From: Ectocarpus siliculosus
Lineage: Eukaryota > Sar > Phaeophyceae > Ectocarpales > Ectocarpaceae
Assembly: GCA_000310025.1 (NCBI GenBank)
Contig: FN649741.1
Coordinates: 5,078,247 to 5,142,246, forward strand
Length of the DNA: 64,000 bases
Direction: 5' to 3'
Below are positions 1 through 11,577 of the stretch, piece by piece (positions within the stretch are counted from its first letter, which is position 1; the number at the start of each line of letters is the position of its first letter). The translations under genes were made by a program, and so were the position numbers. The notes under the pieces are model-generated. The model was not told the DNA's origin, made no database searches, and saw only the letters and a program-made list of their open reading frames with translations.

Positions 1-245
1 AGGCAGCAAAGAAAGCAAGGAAAAACAAGCGTCTGGGTTCCAGAACAACTAACGGCCCTCAAGGGTCGAAGATTTTCCCATGCCAAAGACGCAGCAAAGA
101 AAACAAAGAAAAACAAGCGTCTAGGGTCCAGAACAACTGACGGCCCTCAAGGGTCCATGAAGAAAAATCGGGGTAACTTCCACAAGAACCAGAGAGCCTT
201 GTTTTTCTTTGCTTTCTTTGCTGCATCTTTGGCATGGAAAAATGA
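1..245. repeat. 88-bp tandem duplication with an inverted third copy, inside an ATPase intron
   Basis: The motif gcagcaaagaaa starts at 3 and again at 91 (period 88), each time followed by a copy of the same CTCAAGGGTC-containing sequence. Bases 196-244 are a near-perfect reverse complement of 72-120, so the stretch can fold back. No coding frame is convincing here. It lies upstream of the first visible ATPase exon and is probably intron. A further 23-base direct repeat (tcgcacaggcgcc...) occurs near 342 and 420, next to a short TG run. Confidence 0.7.
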
Positions 246-589
246 AAGCCTTATGTTTGGACCTGGTAGGCGGCCGGGGGGTGAACAACCCGTAAGCATG
301 TATCCATCAACGTCACTTGTGTGAAAAATATGTGATATGTATCGCACAGGCGCCTTTTCCCGCTAAAAATATGTTTAAGAAAGAATACCTGGGAAATGTG
401 TGTGTGTGTGTGTGTTTTTTGTCGCACAGGCGCCTTTTCCCGCTTCAATATTGCTCTTCCTCCCACGGTCCACCCCGCACCCCCGTGTTGTTGCTATCTG
501 CCACCATGTTTATTGTCTTCCTAATTTGTTGTCTGTGTGTATCCGCGATGGTGTTTCTGCCTCTCTTGCGCCTCGCACTGTATGCATAG

Positions 590-3295
590 GATGACATCAT
601 GAAAACGGCCCCGAGAAGATTCGTGAAACCGCTGGCGCCTCCCGTGGTAGCGGATAGGAGCGAAATGGAGGGGCTCTCGCGGATCAAGGACTTCGAGGTG
701 CGTGAACATGCTGTGTACAGCGGTCGCCATTTCTTTTATTCTTAGTTTTTGGATGTGGTAGTTGCGACGGTGGCGGCGGGGGCGGCGGCGACGGGCGCAG
801 CGTCGTGGGGTATTGTGGCGTAAGCGAAGCACTCACGTGCTCTGTCTTGACCCTTGTTATCGGCTTGTCGTTCCTTGCCGTTGATATCCGGCTGAGGCGG
901 GCGGGCGGGCGGGAGTTTTTATTAGTGCCACGTGGATATATCCGTTAATTGCTTCTGCTTGGTGTTGTCCTTGTCGCCGCCTCTGCTGCCGTTGCCACGT
1001 GGATATATGCGTCGTTTGCTTCTGCTTGGGTGCCGTCCCGGCCGCCGCCTATGCTGCCGTGGCCACGTGGATATATCCGTTGAATTGCTTCTGCTTGGTG
1101 TCGTCCTGGTCGCCGCCTGTGCTGCTGTTGTTCGATCTTTCCCCCCCGTTCATAAAACGCCAACACCCCGAGCCGACCGCTTCTGCTCCAAACAATCAGG
1201 TCGAAGAGGTTGATGTGCTGGCGTCCGAGCACCAGGCGGTCGCCCACCGTCTCGGGCTGTTCTGGTTCAAACCGACGCAGATGTCGGTGCTGGGGAGGAA
1301 CGAGGAGGACGAGGTTCTCGTCGACAGCTTCGTCTTTGCGTGGAGCTACCTACAGGTCGGTACACCACCGTTCTTGGAGGGGTAGCGGTGGTTGTTTCTG
1401 TTGGGAGTTGTTTCTGGTGGGTTCAGCTCTCCTCTCGCGCTCGCCCTGACTCCGACAAGGCTTTTTTGCCGCGTGCAACCTTGCAGCAAGAGATTCCCTC
1501 ACCGGGAAGCTTCCCGACACTTTTAACCGCACAAAGAAGCGGCTGCACTCCGGCGGCATCGCCCCCTGCCCCCCTGCTGCTGGCAACCGCCCGATTTCCC
1601 TGTCAACAACGCAGATCGGTGTGATCACTTCGGTCGCGGGTCTGTCGGCGTATTTCTGGGAGATGTACCTCAGGGGGATCTGCCCATCAGACCTTCTCTG
1701 GTCCTCGGAGGAAGGGTACTTCGACGACGGCGCGGAAGATTTCGTGGTGAGAGATGGACCCCAGCAGCGCTACGGACTTTATTTGTCTCTTGTCTTGTCT
1801 CTTGGCGGTCTGTTCTGCCTTGATCGTTTTTCTTGCATGGGGCGACGGTTTACGGCCCGGCGGTCGTCGTGCATGCCCCCTCGAGTGTCGGGGCACCCGA
1901 TTACCCAACACTACGCGGGTCTTACATTGTAGCCTCTTGAGGCCGCCTTTGGTATTGTTCGGCCTTTTGGGGCTCCTTTTGCTCTTTCGTCCCCCTCTTG
2001 TCGGAGGATGGATGGTTCCGAACCTTGGCCGTTGTCGCCGCCCGCCGTGTTTCAGTGTGTGTCATCGTGTCGTTTGCGCTCTTTTTATGACCGATTTTTG
2101 ACCTTTCCCCCCCCCCCCCTCGACCATCATGGCCGTCCGTTTGCGCGAACGACGAATCCGCGAACCAGACGTGTACTGGTCTCGTTCTCACCGATGTCGC
2201 TCAGATGGAGACACTGTACAAGGCGCAGAGCGCGTACTTCGTTTCCGTGGTACTGTGCCAGATCGCCACCGCGCACGTGTGCAAGTTCCGGAAAGGGTTG
2301 CCGTGGGGCTCGCGCTTCCTCATGTGAGAGATGGAGCCACCTATGTTTGTTTTTGATGTTCATATGCCGTTTTTTGTTTTGTCGTTTTCGCATGTCGACG
2401 GCTGGACGCATAGGCTGGTCCACTACAGCAGTGCGCCATGACACATGGTCGGAAGAGGCGTGCGTTGTTGTTACCTCTCCTCGACCTCGAGCTCAGCCTT
2501 TGCCTTACAAATCTGACCCTTGTTTCCCGCCACGCTGCCTGCTGTACCTCGTCGCAGCAACAAGAGGACGTACGTGGCGTGCTTCTTCAGTTTTTGTTTT
2601 TCGATGTTCGTCATCAACTGTCCGGGGGTGCGCTTCGTCCTGTACGCAAGGCCGTTCAGCGCGATCGTGGCGACGGCTCCGCTTATCGGCGGCTTCTGTA
2701 TCGTCATCTACGAGGCAGTCAGAAGGTGCGTGCTTGTTGTTAGCTGCAACACGCACGATGCTTGGTGCGTGCGTCTAATTTTTGCAGAACACACGCTGGC
2801 GAGCTTGAGCTTGCTCTTGACCCGACCTTCGTGCGCTGTTTGTTTCGTCCCCTTAGTCCGCGTAATTGCGTTTGTTCATTTCATGCAACAGTATAGTACT
2901 TAATACTACTTCTATTTTTGTGGGAGTCCCCAGCTCTCTCTCCGAGTTCTCTGCATCGTTCGTTTGCGTTTGAACTCACTGCCTCTGCATCGTTCGTTTG
3001 CGTTTGAACTCACTGCCCGCGTCTCACTTGACGACTTCTCGGCCCCCTTTTTCTTCTCTCGCCGTCGTCGGGCGCACTCACACCACCGTACGGGAGCAGA
3101 ACGCTGTACCCGACGATGGGCTTCGTCCCTCGGAAGCGCCTGAAGGCGGAACGGGAGCGGCTACTGTCGGCAGAGGGTGGCGGCTCGGGTACCGGCGGCG
3201 GTAGCGGTGGCGGCGGCGGCGGCGGAGGCGTTATGGATTTCCTGGGAGACCGAAAAGACCCCAAGGTCAGGCTTGAGATACGGATGGTTGAGTAG
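590..3295 (+). CDS. Na+/K+-type P-type ATPase alpha subunit, C-terminal six exons (5' end outside the window)
   Basis: P-type ATPases of this class pump cations across a membrane using ATP. The visible part is the end of the membrane domain (M7-M10). Proposed exons are 590-697, 1200-1355, 1615-1746, 2169-2323, 2558-2725 and 3100-3295. Phases agree at every junction, donors are GT (gtgcgtg, gtcggt, gtgaga) and acceptors follow pyrimidine tracts. Together they give about 304 residues ending at TAG 3293-3295. Landmarks match the family: DDIMKTAPRR in the L6-7 loop, YFWEMYLRGICPSDLLW at M7, AQSAYFVSVVLCQ at M8, NKRTYVACFF leading to NCPGVRF (compare YCPGM in Na/K pumps), and IVIYEAVRRTLYP where the family has YDEIRK. 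Oddities are a longer acidic insert before M7 and a glycine-rich run (GGGSGTGGGSGGGGGGGG) in the tail. The nucleotide-binding and phosphorylation domains are not in the window, so the transported ion is inferred. Confidence 0.85.
927..1130 (+). repeat. Three tandem units of 67-68 bp in an ATPase intron
   Basis: The motif gccacgtggatatat starts at 927, 994 and 1062, each followed by a TGCTTCTGCTTGG block. It lies inside the intron between the exons ending at 697 and starting at 1200. The units stay open in one frame but have no protein-like character. Confidence 0.8.
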
Positions 3296-3867
3296 GGCCG
3301 AAGCACCGAAGATTAGGGTGGGGTCAAGGTAAACACAAAATGAACGAAACGGGTAATTCATGCTCCGGAAGGCGGAAGATTGACTTTGGCACGTTTGGGT
3401 TGTTTTAATCCGCCTAGTACTGGAAGCCCTAATAGCTAATGGGGACACTTTGGGGACACAGCACTCAAAGGCCTATTTACCGCCCCGCAGCCACCCTAGG
3501 CTCCAAGTTTGCTGACTTGGCTTCAGTATGAACATTATGCCCACGTGTGTTGGGGATACTTTTCATGCTGAAGCCGAGTCTCCCTTTCGTCTGGCATGGA
3601 GCTCTTATTTTTTGGAGGGACATGCTGAAGCCGAGTCTCCCTTTGTCTGCCAAGGAGCTCTTATTTTTTGGAGGGGCTGTAGCCCCTCCACCAAAGGCTG
3701 GCAATTATTTTTGCGACTTTTTTTGATGCGGAGGACTGGGCGCTAGGAGGGTAAAGGTTTCGTACAAGACGGTTGACGAGAAACCCCGAGTAAGTCAAGT
3801 GCGCCTTGCCGTCCGCCGGGACACGACACACGATGACACGGACCAGGCAACGCATAGGATCGTGCTT
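3296..3867. other. Intergenic spacer with a 57-bp tandem duplication and a hairpin
   Basis: This is the gap between the ATPase stop and the end of a minus-strand gene. The motif atgctgaagccgagtctccc starts at 3565 and 3622 (period 57). Directly after it, 3670-3678 and 3681-3689 form a perfect 9-bp hairpin with a 2-base loop, GGAGGGGCT/AGCCCCTCC. A small mobile-element remnant or a termination-region hairpin are both possible. No gene is supported. Confidence 0.5.
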
Positions 3868-4047
3868 TCAAGGGCGGGGGCCGTGGCGTTTGAGGATCCG
3901 ACTCTTTGTGTGGGGAAACGCTTCCGGGGGCACATTTTCGCTTCGTACAGCGTCTTGTTTCGCGTTCCCTTCCTCCTGCTGCTTGGCCATTTCGTCGATA
4001 CCGACAGTGACGCCGACGGCGATAGGCGTTATAATTGGTGTTGTTGT
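3868..4047 (-). CDS. Terminal exon of an unrecognised minus-strand gene
   Basis: On the minus strand an acceptor (cattcacctag) precedes an open frame from 4047 to a TGA at 3870-3868. It gives 59 residues beginning TTTPIITPIAVGVTVGIDEM, with a charged Glu/Gln/Lys-rich middle (AKQQEEGNAKQDAV) and ending LKRHGPRP. Composition looks like real protein, with a hydrophobic start and then a hydrophilic helix, and unlike the noise in other frames. Upstream exons were not identified. A related DNA segment at about 4195-4290 recurs near 10905-10990, which could be a paralogous upstream exon or a repeat. Family not recognised. Confidence 0.45.
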   Translation of the reverse strand, partial: TTTPIITPIAVGVTVGIDEMAKQQEEGNAKQDAVRSENVPPEAFPHTKSRILKRHGPRP

Positions 4048-5561
4048 CTAGGTGAATGGTGAGATGCTTATGTATGTTCCGACGGGGTCTGCTGCTCCTC
4101 ATCGCCCCCCACCTCCTTCTTTGGCTCAAAATGCGCTCTCTCGACCCACCCTTCCCCCCAAACTCGCAACTCGCAGTCGTACCGCCATACAGTCGTCCAT
4201 GACGTGGAGAAGGGTGGCGTGTCCGCTACACTGTGAAGACGAGGGCCAGGAGCATGCTGCCACCGAGGGGGCTGCCGTGATGGCGCGGAACGCCCAACTT
4301 CGACGCGCTCGGTGGTTTCCCCTCGGGGAGAGGCGTCGGGGAATTATTATGTTGAGTGTTTCCCTTGGTTCGGCGGACCTGATACACAACACATGTACGT
4401 GTTTGGTTGTGTGTGGAGTTGGTGATGAACGGGTGCCGCTCAACGATACCCGTTGTTTATTAGAGGCATGTTCGTGCGCCCTTTCGTTTTTTCCGCGCGT
4501 AGGTGTTTTCATGAACGTTGTTTGATCGCCGTCGTGGGTACACACGCTGGTGTTGCGCACTGGCTTTGGTTCCCAGTCTGGCGCAACGTGGGGACGATCC
4601 TCGAGACCCTCGTTTCTCGGTTTTGGATGTATTTGGGTTTTGGATGCATTTGTTCCAGGGACTTGCGGGGTGTGCATACGTGAGTAGGATTTTTTGGGGG
4701 GGTCTCACACTTCCCTTTTACCAGGTAGTCTAGGTCGGGCTGCGGTCTGCATCCCTCGTCTGAGTGCGTGCCTCTTCCCCGGGTCGCGAGCTCTGCGTTG
4801 TTTGGTTTTTTGCTCTTGTTGTCATCGGTTGATTTGACATCATGTCGTAGTTTTGACGTCGATCCTGGACCTTTCTCGCTTCGTGCTCTTCGAGGCTAAA
4901 AACATTATTTCCTCTGTCAGAGGCTAGCAGAAGATACGCTTCAAAACGAAGACCCAGTTAACGGGCGCATATTTGCAGCGAAGCTTCAGTCCGGAAGCAG
5001 AACATTTCTGGTTTGCGCGTGGTGCACAAGTATTGGTCGAGATCGGAGCACAAGTCCTTTGTTTGGTGTGGTACGGAGCGCAATTACATTTTTTTGGTGT
5101 TTGGTAATGATTTTTTCCTTCACAGTGGTATTTATTAAGTTGTTCGTTTTTTTTTTGTGGGGTAGGGGTTGGAAGACATGGTTATTGAAGGCGGGGAACA
5201 AGGAACAAGGAGCCAGAAATTTGCTTGAAAGGGCCCGCCAAGACCGCTTTCACCTCTGATACGTGGACATTTCAACAATATCATATGAAAGGGAAAGCAC
5301 AGGGGTTGTGCTCGGGTTCGTCGTGTGAGTTGCTGGCATCGATATTTGCAAGGGAATACGAGGCGTGGAAAAAGGTGTTTTCGCTGCCCCTTCTTTTCCC
5401 TTCACGCGAACGTGGTTCGCCCATCGAAATTTTGGCGTGATTTTCATGTTTTTTGTTTGTTGATACGCCTACACGAACATGTTCAAGATGACACTCCTCT
5501 GTACGTGCCCCCTTCGAGAACATGATCGGACAAAACCGCACCTCAGACCAAGCTATACTGT
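4048..5561. other. No supported gene; T-rich intergenic or intron sequence
   Basis: No frame here has both splice signals and protein-like composition on either strand. The stretch 4195-4290 resembles 10905-10990, both holding a block close to tgccaccgaggNNNtTGCCGTGAT. I see nothing else that I can support. Confidence 0.4.
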
Positions 5562-5975
5562 TCACCGCTCCCGGAAATGCTGCAAACGAATCACGCTGTG
5601 TTCACCCCACGATTGAGTACGGTTCACCGCTTCCAGAAGCCAAGACACCCGGCCGATTTCTCTGGCAACCCATACAACACAAAGCATATATTTTAACTCA
5701 TATAATTTTAACTCATTTATTGTTCGCGTCTGTCGCTTATAGTCTAGGCTGGCGACGGCGTCGTCGTCGTCGTCGTCCGTGTTCCCACGCCTGCGCTTCT
5801 TGTTCTGGTCCCCGCCGACCTCGGTCGAAGACTCTCCCGATCCGTTAGCATTCACGTTCGAAGCGTTGGCGGTGTCCGTGTCATCTGGAAGTGTGAACCA
5901 ATTGCCCTCGATCAAGAAGTCGAGGAGACTGTTGTCGTCGTCGAAAGTGACCTCTCCCGTCGTGTGCTATGTATA
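5562..5975 (-). CDS. Possible exon of an acidic, NLS-bearing nuclear protein (unrecognised)
   Basis: A minus-strand open frame reads TFDDDNSLLDFLIEGNWFTL near its start. It then has an Asn/Ser/Gly-rich linker, a basic KKRRRG cluster next to an aspartate run (from a GTC repeat on the plus strand), and a less convincing tail ending at 5562. Acidic and basic patches with low complexity are common in transcription regulators, but no domain is recognisable. The upstream boundary is unclear: a stop lies just before the threonine and a weak acceptor (catag) follows it. Confidence 0.3.
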
Positions 5976-7527
5976 TTTCGTCGATGCTAACACTTGCGTT
6001 GGGAATGAACTCGCCGAGGTCGGCGCCCAGGGAGGAAGAAAAAAGTTCATGGCCGTTTCGTCCGAGCCTCGGGGAGGGAGCCGTTTCGGAGTCAGTCTTG
6101 GGTCAGAGCGGCCACCACACTTGGTGGCAACCTCGCAACCGTCGGCGGTGGTATGGCTAGATGGTGGATTTCTGTCGGCAAAATGTTAGGCTCAAAAAGT
6201 GGGGAGTGAGTGCGAGGGAAGCCGTTTCCTTCGAATACTATCGATGTACATAGGCTGCGCACCGCCCTGCTTCTCTGTTGCCCGGTGATCTACGTATTAT
6301 AGCAACTAAGTGTAGACGGGAGTGAACGGGACCGCCGTGTGTGAGACGGTGGCCGTTGACCAGCCGCGACAGCATCTTCACACGAGAGCGAGGCACCCAC
6401 CCACGGGGAGCGATCCCCGCGGCGCTCCGGTGTAGTGCCAACATGACCTAACCCGAAACCGAAAACAAATCGACGGAGCGCGCGTACGTACATACGTAGC
6501 ACCATAATATCGTAGCGACCGACACCGGCACGCGCCTTGTCTGTCCTTTCGAGGAACACCCAGGGCCGTGCGTGCCCCTCCAAGCCCACGGAGGGAACCT
6601 TGTAGGATAGTTCCCCTTACACAAACCCCGCCTACTCTTGCGGCTCGCTGCCGCAGCAAACGTTTGGCCACCCTGAAACGAGCGTCTTGCTCCCGCCTAG
6701 AAGGGCAGCGCCCGCGTAGGTGCTGGAGCGTAGTCCCTGGACGGGGGTGGCGGGGAACGGGGGAGCACGGCGAGGCTCTCACGGGGGGTACGAGGGGTAC
6801 AACGGCGGACACTCGAGGCTACGCCCACAAACGACGCGCGCAGGGGAAAGAGGAACGTGTCCGATACAGGCGCTGCTGTCGAGCCAAGCACAGCCCGAGA
6901 CAAGATGACCCATCCAGCTACCCATCCTTATCTACACCAACCGGCATCGTTTGCTCACCTCCACGCACGCCACCTCCCCCATGCCACATCGTCTGAGTCC
7001 CGTTTCTGCCGACCTCCGGCACACACGACAGCCGACAGCCAAGGAGTGAATTAATTCAATCGACACGACGGAAATATCAATCCTGTCAGAATGCCCGTCG
7101 CTCCCTCGGAAGAAGCCCGCCTCTACCAGCCGTTGCCGCCGACAGCATCATCCTGAACCCTCGCCAGCACAGGGTCCCCCACACCCCCCCCACACCCCAC
7201 AAGGCCTGTTCGACACACAACATCAACATCAAGAAACACAAAACAAAACAAAACGGTGAACGGTTGCCACACTCGCACGGAGCGGGCCGACGGCGGTGAC
7301 CAGCGAAAAAGAGCATGCAACCCAGTACTCACTGGAATGAAAATGAAAATGAAAACGCTAGCCCGCCCCTTGCCCCGACACCCCGGAGCTGGATCGCAGT
7401 GGGTTGAGCTCATCTGCCCTTGAGAGGTAGTTTCTGGGAGCTGCGTGGACGTTCAGCACAGCGCTCACGAGAATAGGGAGCTGAGTCCATCCCGAGAATC
7501 ACCCTTGTCCGAAACCCAGAGACGGAC
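5976..7527. other. No supported gene; GC-rich spacer
   Basis: Long open frames on both strands overlap each other and show the Arg/Pro/Ser-rich composition expected of GC-rich non-coding DNA. I see no conserved motif. A segment at 7370-7460 resembles 10190-10250 (cggagctggatcgcagtg against cccagagatggatcgcagtg), so part of this spacer is repetitive. Confidence 0.4.
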
Positions 7528-7674
7528 CGCAGTCTCGGTAGCCGAACCTCACACCGCCCATCCCCCCGGCCGCGGTGCCGTCGATCCCGACACCCTCAAC
7601 GTCGAACGAGGCGAAGCCCTCGTGGGCGACGTGGTTGGACACCATGGTGGTCTTTCCTTTACCCGAAGGGGTAC
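7528..7674 (-). CDS. Possible internal exon of an unrecognised minus-strand gene
   Basis: An acceptor (gaaactactcag) on the minus strand precedes a frame beginning TPSGKGKTTMVSNHVAHEG, then FASFDVEGVGIDG and a glycine-rich stretch. A GT donor follows at 7527. The glycine/lysine run resembles a phosphate-binding loop, but the spacing does not fit a Walker A motif, so no ATPase function is claimed. No neighbouring exon is certain. It could be a fragment. Confidence 0.33.
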
Positions 7675-7925
7675 CTGAGTAGTTTCACGGCAGGACGAGA
7701 GGGGAGCGCGAGGCAGGGGCAGCGTGCCGCGTCTTTGCATTGTGAGCATGTCTAACGCAGACTTTCGCCTCGGCGTACCGCCACCGTCTCGGCAGAGCTG
7801 TGGACAGGGACGGGACCACGGAGCTTGGAGGGTCGAGGGTCCAAGCCCATCCCGAAAAAATACTCTTGCCCGAAACCCAAAGCAAGAAAGCAATGTTTCG
7901 GCTCGAACACAAGCTTTGGTTCCTT

Positions 7926-8098
7926 GCCAAAACGAAGCATCGATTCCCTACAAACTAGACGCTTCAAAATGGCACGCGTTTTGTCTTGGGGTTATGCCAA
8001 AACGAAGCATCGATTCCCACATAAACTAGACGCTTCAAAATGGCACGCGAGTGCTGTGCCAGAACGAAGCATTGATTCCCTATAAACTAGGCACCTCC
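7926..8098 (+). repeat. Three direct repeats of about 62-70 bp
   Basis: The motif gccaaaacgaagcatcgatt, with minor changes, starts at 7926, 7996 and 8058. Each copy includes aaactagacgcttcaaaatg. A wider related block (agaaagcaatg with a following agctcg) recurs near 7888, 8104 and 8272. No gene is supported here. Confidence 0.7.
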
Positions 8099-8154
8099 GT
8101 AAGAGAGCAATGTTTCAGCTCAACCAAACATGAGCTATCTGTTCTTCTTTCTCA

Positions 8155-8582
8155 AGGCGGCATTATCAGGACCCCGTGTTCATTCTTTAGAGCTCTGGAC
8201 GAGGACGGGTCCACGGAACGGAGAAGGTCAAGCCCGTCCTGGAAAAGGCTCTGGCCCACATCCCAAAGTAAGAAAGCAATGCTGCAGCTCGGCTGACCAT
8301 GAGCTGTGCATGTGTTTATACTCGAGAACAAATCTGTAGGACCCGTTTGCCTTCCTCGGAGTCGCGGACCTCCCCCCGCTCCCCTCCACCCCCTTACTCT
8401 CACCTTGCCGCCAGGCGTCCTCCCGCTCCATCCGTTGTCCGGAACCGCCAAGTCTCTGAGCTAAAGTAGACCCCCTCGACCCGCCCCCCGCCTTCAAGCC
8501 GTCACCCCGCCTCTCGTGTCAGCCAGGAGGTGGATTCCCCCCGCCCGCGGCCCATCCCAAAACGCGGACTCAACCCTTACAT
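8155..8582 (+). repeat. Diverged dispersed repeat, copy A (copy B at 10258-10545)
   Basis: Blocks appear in the same order in both places: aggacccCgtgttcat, then ctcaccttgcNgccaggcgt (tccCagacgt in B), the cccgctccatcc block, gagct before tagac, and the cggcccatcccaaaa block (cggcccaacccaaaa in B). The two copies are about 2.1 kb apart in direct orientation. I judge them clearly related but diverged. No open reading frame is shared. Confidence 0.6.
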
Positions 8583-10189
8583 TATAGACACGAAAAAACA
8601 ACGGAGAGCGAGACGGGCACAAGGGTTCGCGTTGGGCCGGAAAACAAAGTGAAACACCACAACGGAGGTGCACCACTGCTGTAGCAAACACACGCCGTTC
8701 GAGCGAAGCGACCAACGCCACCACGACTGCTGGCGCCCGGTGACTGAAGCAAGGAAGCCACGTGGGAAAGCGAAATGCTACAGCAGCGATAAGCCCGAGA
8801 CAACGACACAGCAAAACGCTCTCGAGAAGAAAGGGGGTGGACCGAACAGGTGAAGCGTGATCGAGCACAGCAGTCTCGGGCAGGCGGCGTACGCAATGCC
8901 CAGTACAGTAGCCGAGTGCTTCCCCGGACCGCTACAGTAGCACAAGTCTCGATTGCCTGGGAATTCATCGCCATCGCGTGAAACGACGAGAGACACCGCA
9001 GGCTTTTTTGGGCGAACAAGGTACCACACACACTAGCGAACGTGTACCGCGCGCAGATTTGTGACACCGTGCTCCACCCATGTTAAGGACGCACGCCAAT
9101 CAGAACGCAACACCGTCGCAGGTGCAAGCGAAACGACGGTGGACACGACTCACCCCCAAGAGCACGAGCTCTCGGCGACGGCTCTCCTCTCGCCCAGGAC
9201 AGGACAGGACCACCTCGGACAGCTGGACCCCCCCCCGTCGATTTGAGGAGGATGGAGCACCGCATTAGAGCTTAGGAGCCTGCGGAGAGAAGGGAGAATA
9301 AAGATCGAGCGTGGGTGCAAGAGGCGCGGCGCGGGATCCTTTAGTGTACCCATGGCAACAAGCGCGTGCGAACGCTTGCACTGTAGCAGCTATCAATGGT
9401 GGACATCGGACGGGGGCAGGGGGTGAGGATTGATTGGTTCGGTTTGGTCCGGTTGGTCCACCGGAGCGGCGTGTCCATGGCAAAGGGACGAAGGACCCCG
9501 CAGAATGCATAAATGGATAATAGTGCATAATGAAGGGCAGGCAGGTAAGAGGGCGAGAGAGCGAGAGAGAAAGAGAGAGCGGTGCCAAGTGCGAGAGCTA
9601 CGAGATCGAGGCACACAAAGAAAGACCAACAACAACAACAACAACAGCAGCAGATGATGGCGCGTGCCGGTTTGAGGAACAACAAACACTGCGAGCGAAG
9701 ACCACCCCACCACACGGCAGGCTGATGTTTTCCCATCTCCAAACCACAAGGTCGACCATTCTTTTTGTCTTGCTACCGGGGCCAGCACCAGCACCCTCCC
9801 AGCCTCGCAACCTCCTAACCCGGGAGATATATATATATAGTTTTTTTTGGGGGGGGGAGGGGAGCGCGGTACCTTGGCTCTCGGCAACGCAGCTGTGCCC
9901 GCCTGAGACAACCCGTGATGCATCTTTACGTAGTTGAATCCACACGCGATACCATGACAAGCGGAAAGGGCATGCGCCCTGGCGGCCTGTAAGCCTGCAT
10001 CATCTACACATGCATGTGTATCGCAGAGGTCTCGGTCTGACGGCACAAGAGCTTCGTGGGCGAGAGCTGAGCTGAGCGACCGCTTGCGCGTTTCGGAGGA
10101 GCGAAAGAACGTGAGTCTCCCGAAGATGAGAAAAAGGGGGAGAGCCCCAGCCCCAGCCTGTACATAGGCCATCGGGTACACGCCGGTTC
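8583..10189. other. No supported gene; several simple repeats
   Basis: There is a purine (GA) run near 9550-9580, a CAA/CAG microsatellite at about 9627-9652, and a TA run followed by poly-T and poly-G at 9827-9858. A long minus-strand open frame across 9393-10238 crosses these simple repeats and looks spurious. Confidence 0.45.
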
Positions 10190-10257
10190 CGTCACTGCTG
10201 CCCGACACCCAGAGATGGATCGCAGTGTTGCACTTCAACTCCAGATGGGCCGTGTGT

Positions 10258-10545
10258 TTCTCTCGAGCGGCAATTTCGAGGACCCGTGTTCATCCCTCAG
10301 AATCTTGGACCTCCCCCCTCCTCCCCTCCTTCCCCTCGCTCTCACCTTGCTCCCAGACGTATCCCCGCTCCATCCCATGCCAGGAACGCCGAAACCCCTG
10401 AGCTAGACCTCTCGCGCCGGCCCCCCTCCCGCCCCGGAGCGCAAAACAGCAGCCGGCCTTTCAGCCATCACCCCACTCCCTCGAGCCAGCCGGTGGATGT
10501 CCCCGCGGCCCAACCCAAAATGCAGGGCCCAGCCCTTGGAGAGGA
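10258..10545 (+). repeat. Diverged dispersed repeat, copy B
   Basis: This is the partner of 8155-8582, with the same block order and a pyrimidine-rich centre. The 10190-10257 stretch just before it matches 7370-7460, so a larger segment may have been duplicated in direct orientation. Confidence 0.6.
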
Positions 10546-11577
10546 AAAGCCGCAAAAGCCGAGGCACGCGCGCACAAGGACGTTGGGCGAGACAACGAGG
10601 TGACAGGTCAGACCTTGTTCCCCCTTGTTACAAAAAAAAAATCATCGAAGCAAAAACGAGCAAACCGACCCGAGTTGGTCGCGGATTGTGCTGATACTCC
10701 GCGGCAAGCAAGCCAGAGCTACTTCCATAGAAACCTAAAGCCTGGAAGCACAGGACGATCACGTACGATGTAACTGAGCACGGCCTGCCCAACCCCAGCG
10801 ACAGTCGGGTGGTGCGTCCACAGTACCGCCGGCGCGCTAGCGCTGTTGTACAATACTGGGGCGCAAGACACGGTATAACCAAACGCCTCATGACGTCGCG
10901 AGCTCGTCGCGGATACACAGCCTTGACGTCTTGCAGCAAGAAGAGTCCTCGGTACGGTACAATGTGGATCGGTGAAAAGCACGTTGCCACCGAGGCTATT
11001 GCCGTGATACGTGCGCAGGAAGGAGGAGAGGGGGGGATCCGAAACCTCTGCGACACATTCGTACCCGTAAAACAACCTCCAGGCTACACACGTTGCGGAG
11101 GACGCGCAACAGCAGAGCACACCCTCGCTTCCCCCTGTCGTTTCTGTTTTCTTTTTTCAGATTGCCGGGCGCTCGAGACACCTTCTGGGATGAAAACGGG
11201 AGAGAAAGCTCACGCATCACCAGCCAACCAAGTCATGTACGGCAGGTTTTTCGGGAGGGGTATGCACTTGATAATCACCCGAATCTATCCCGACCATCTG
11301 TGTTGGGCACAACAGTGCAATGTCGACACTGGCTAAGAATCGTTCCACATTGAAGGGGTCTTCCACGATGCAGGTTTTACACAATTACGTCACCCGGGAT
11401 ATCACGCCATCTCTGACGCGTCTCTCTACAAAACCAGTGAAGACATCACACACACCCAGCACCTATATTCGGGGGAAAACGAAATAATTAACAACTCAAC
11501 ATGTTTGTCCGTGCGCCGCGGGTCGATGTCGTCCGTGTGCTCCGGTGCCGCTGCTCCGGTGTCGCTAAGAGTCCGTC
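10546..11577. other. Mostly non-coding; one weak minus-strand frame at 10719-11120
   Basis: A minus-strand frame ending at 10719 has stretches that look protein-like (GYTVSCAPVLYNSASAPAV), but two other frames over the same DNA look equally open. I do not call it a gene. The 10905-10990 part resembles 4195-4290. Confidence 0.35.

Noticed and set aside
2008-2778. 256-codon plus-strand frame over the ATPase region
   Set aside because: It is a shadow of the spliced ATPase exons at 2169-2323 and 2558-2725, which match the family in other frames with good splice sites.
7528-7674. Walker A ATPase motif in GTPSGKGKTT
   Set aside because: Spacing does not fit GxxxxGK[ST]; only an unassigned exon is reported.
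9393-10238. 281-codon minus-strand open frame
   Set aside because: It crosses CAA and TA microsatellites and poly-G/T runs, changes character along its length and shows no motif; most likely chance openness in GC-rich DNA.
10719-11120. Minus-strand gene with GYTVSCAPVLYNSA
   Set aside because: Two other frames over the same DNA are equally open and no splice signals decide between them.
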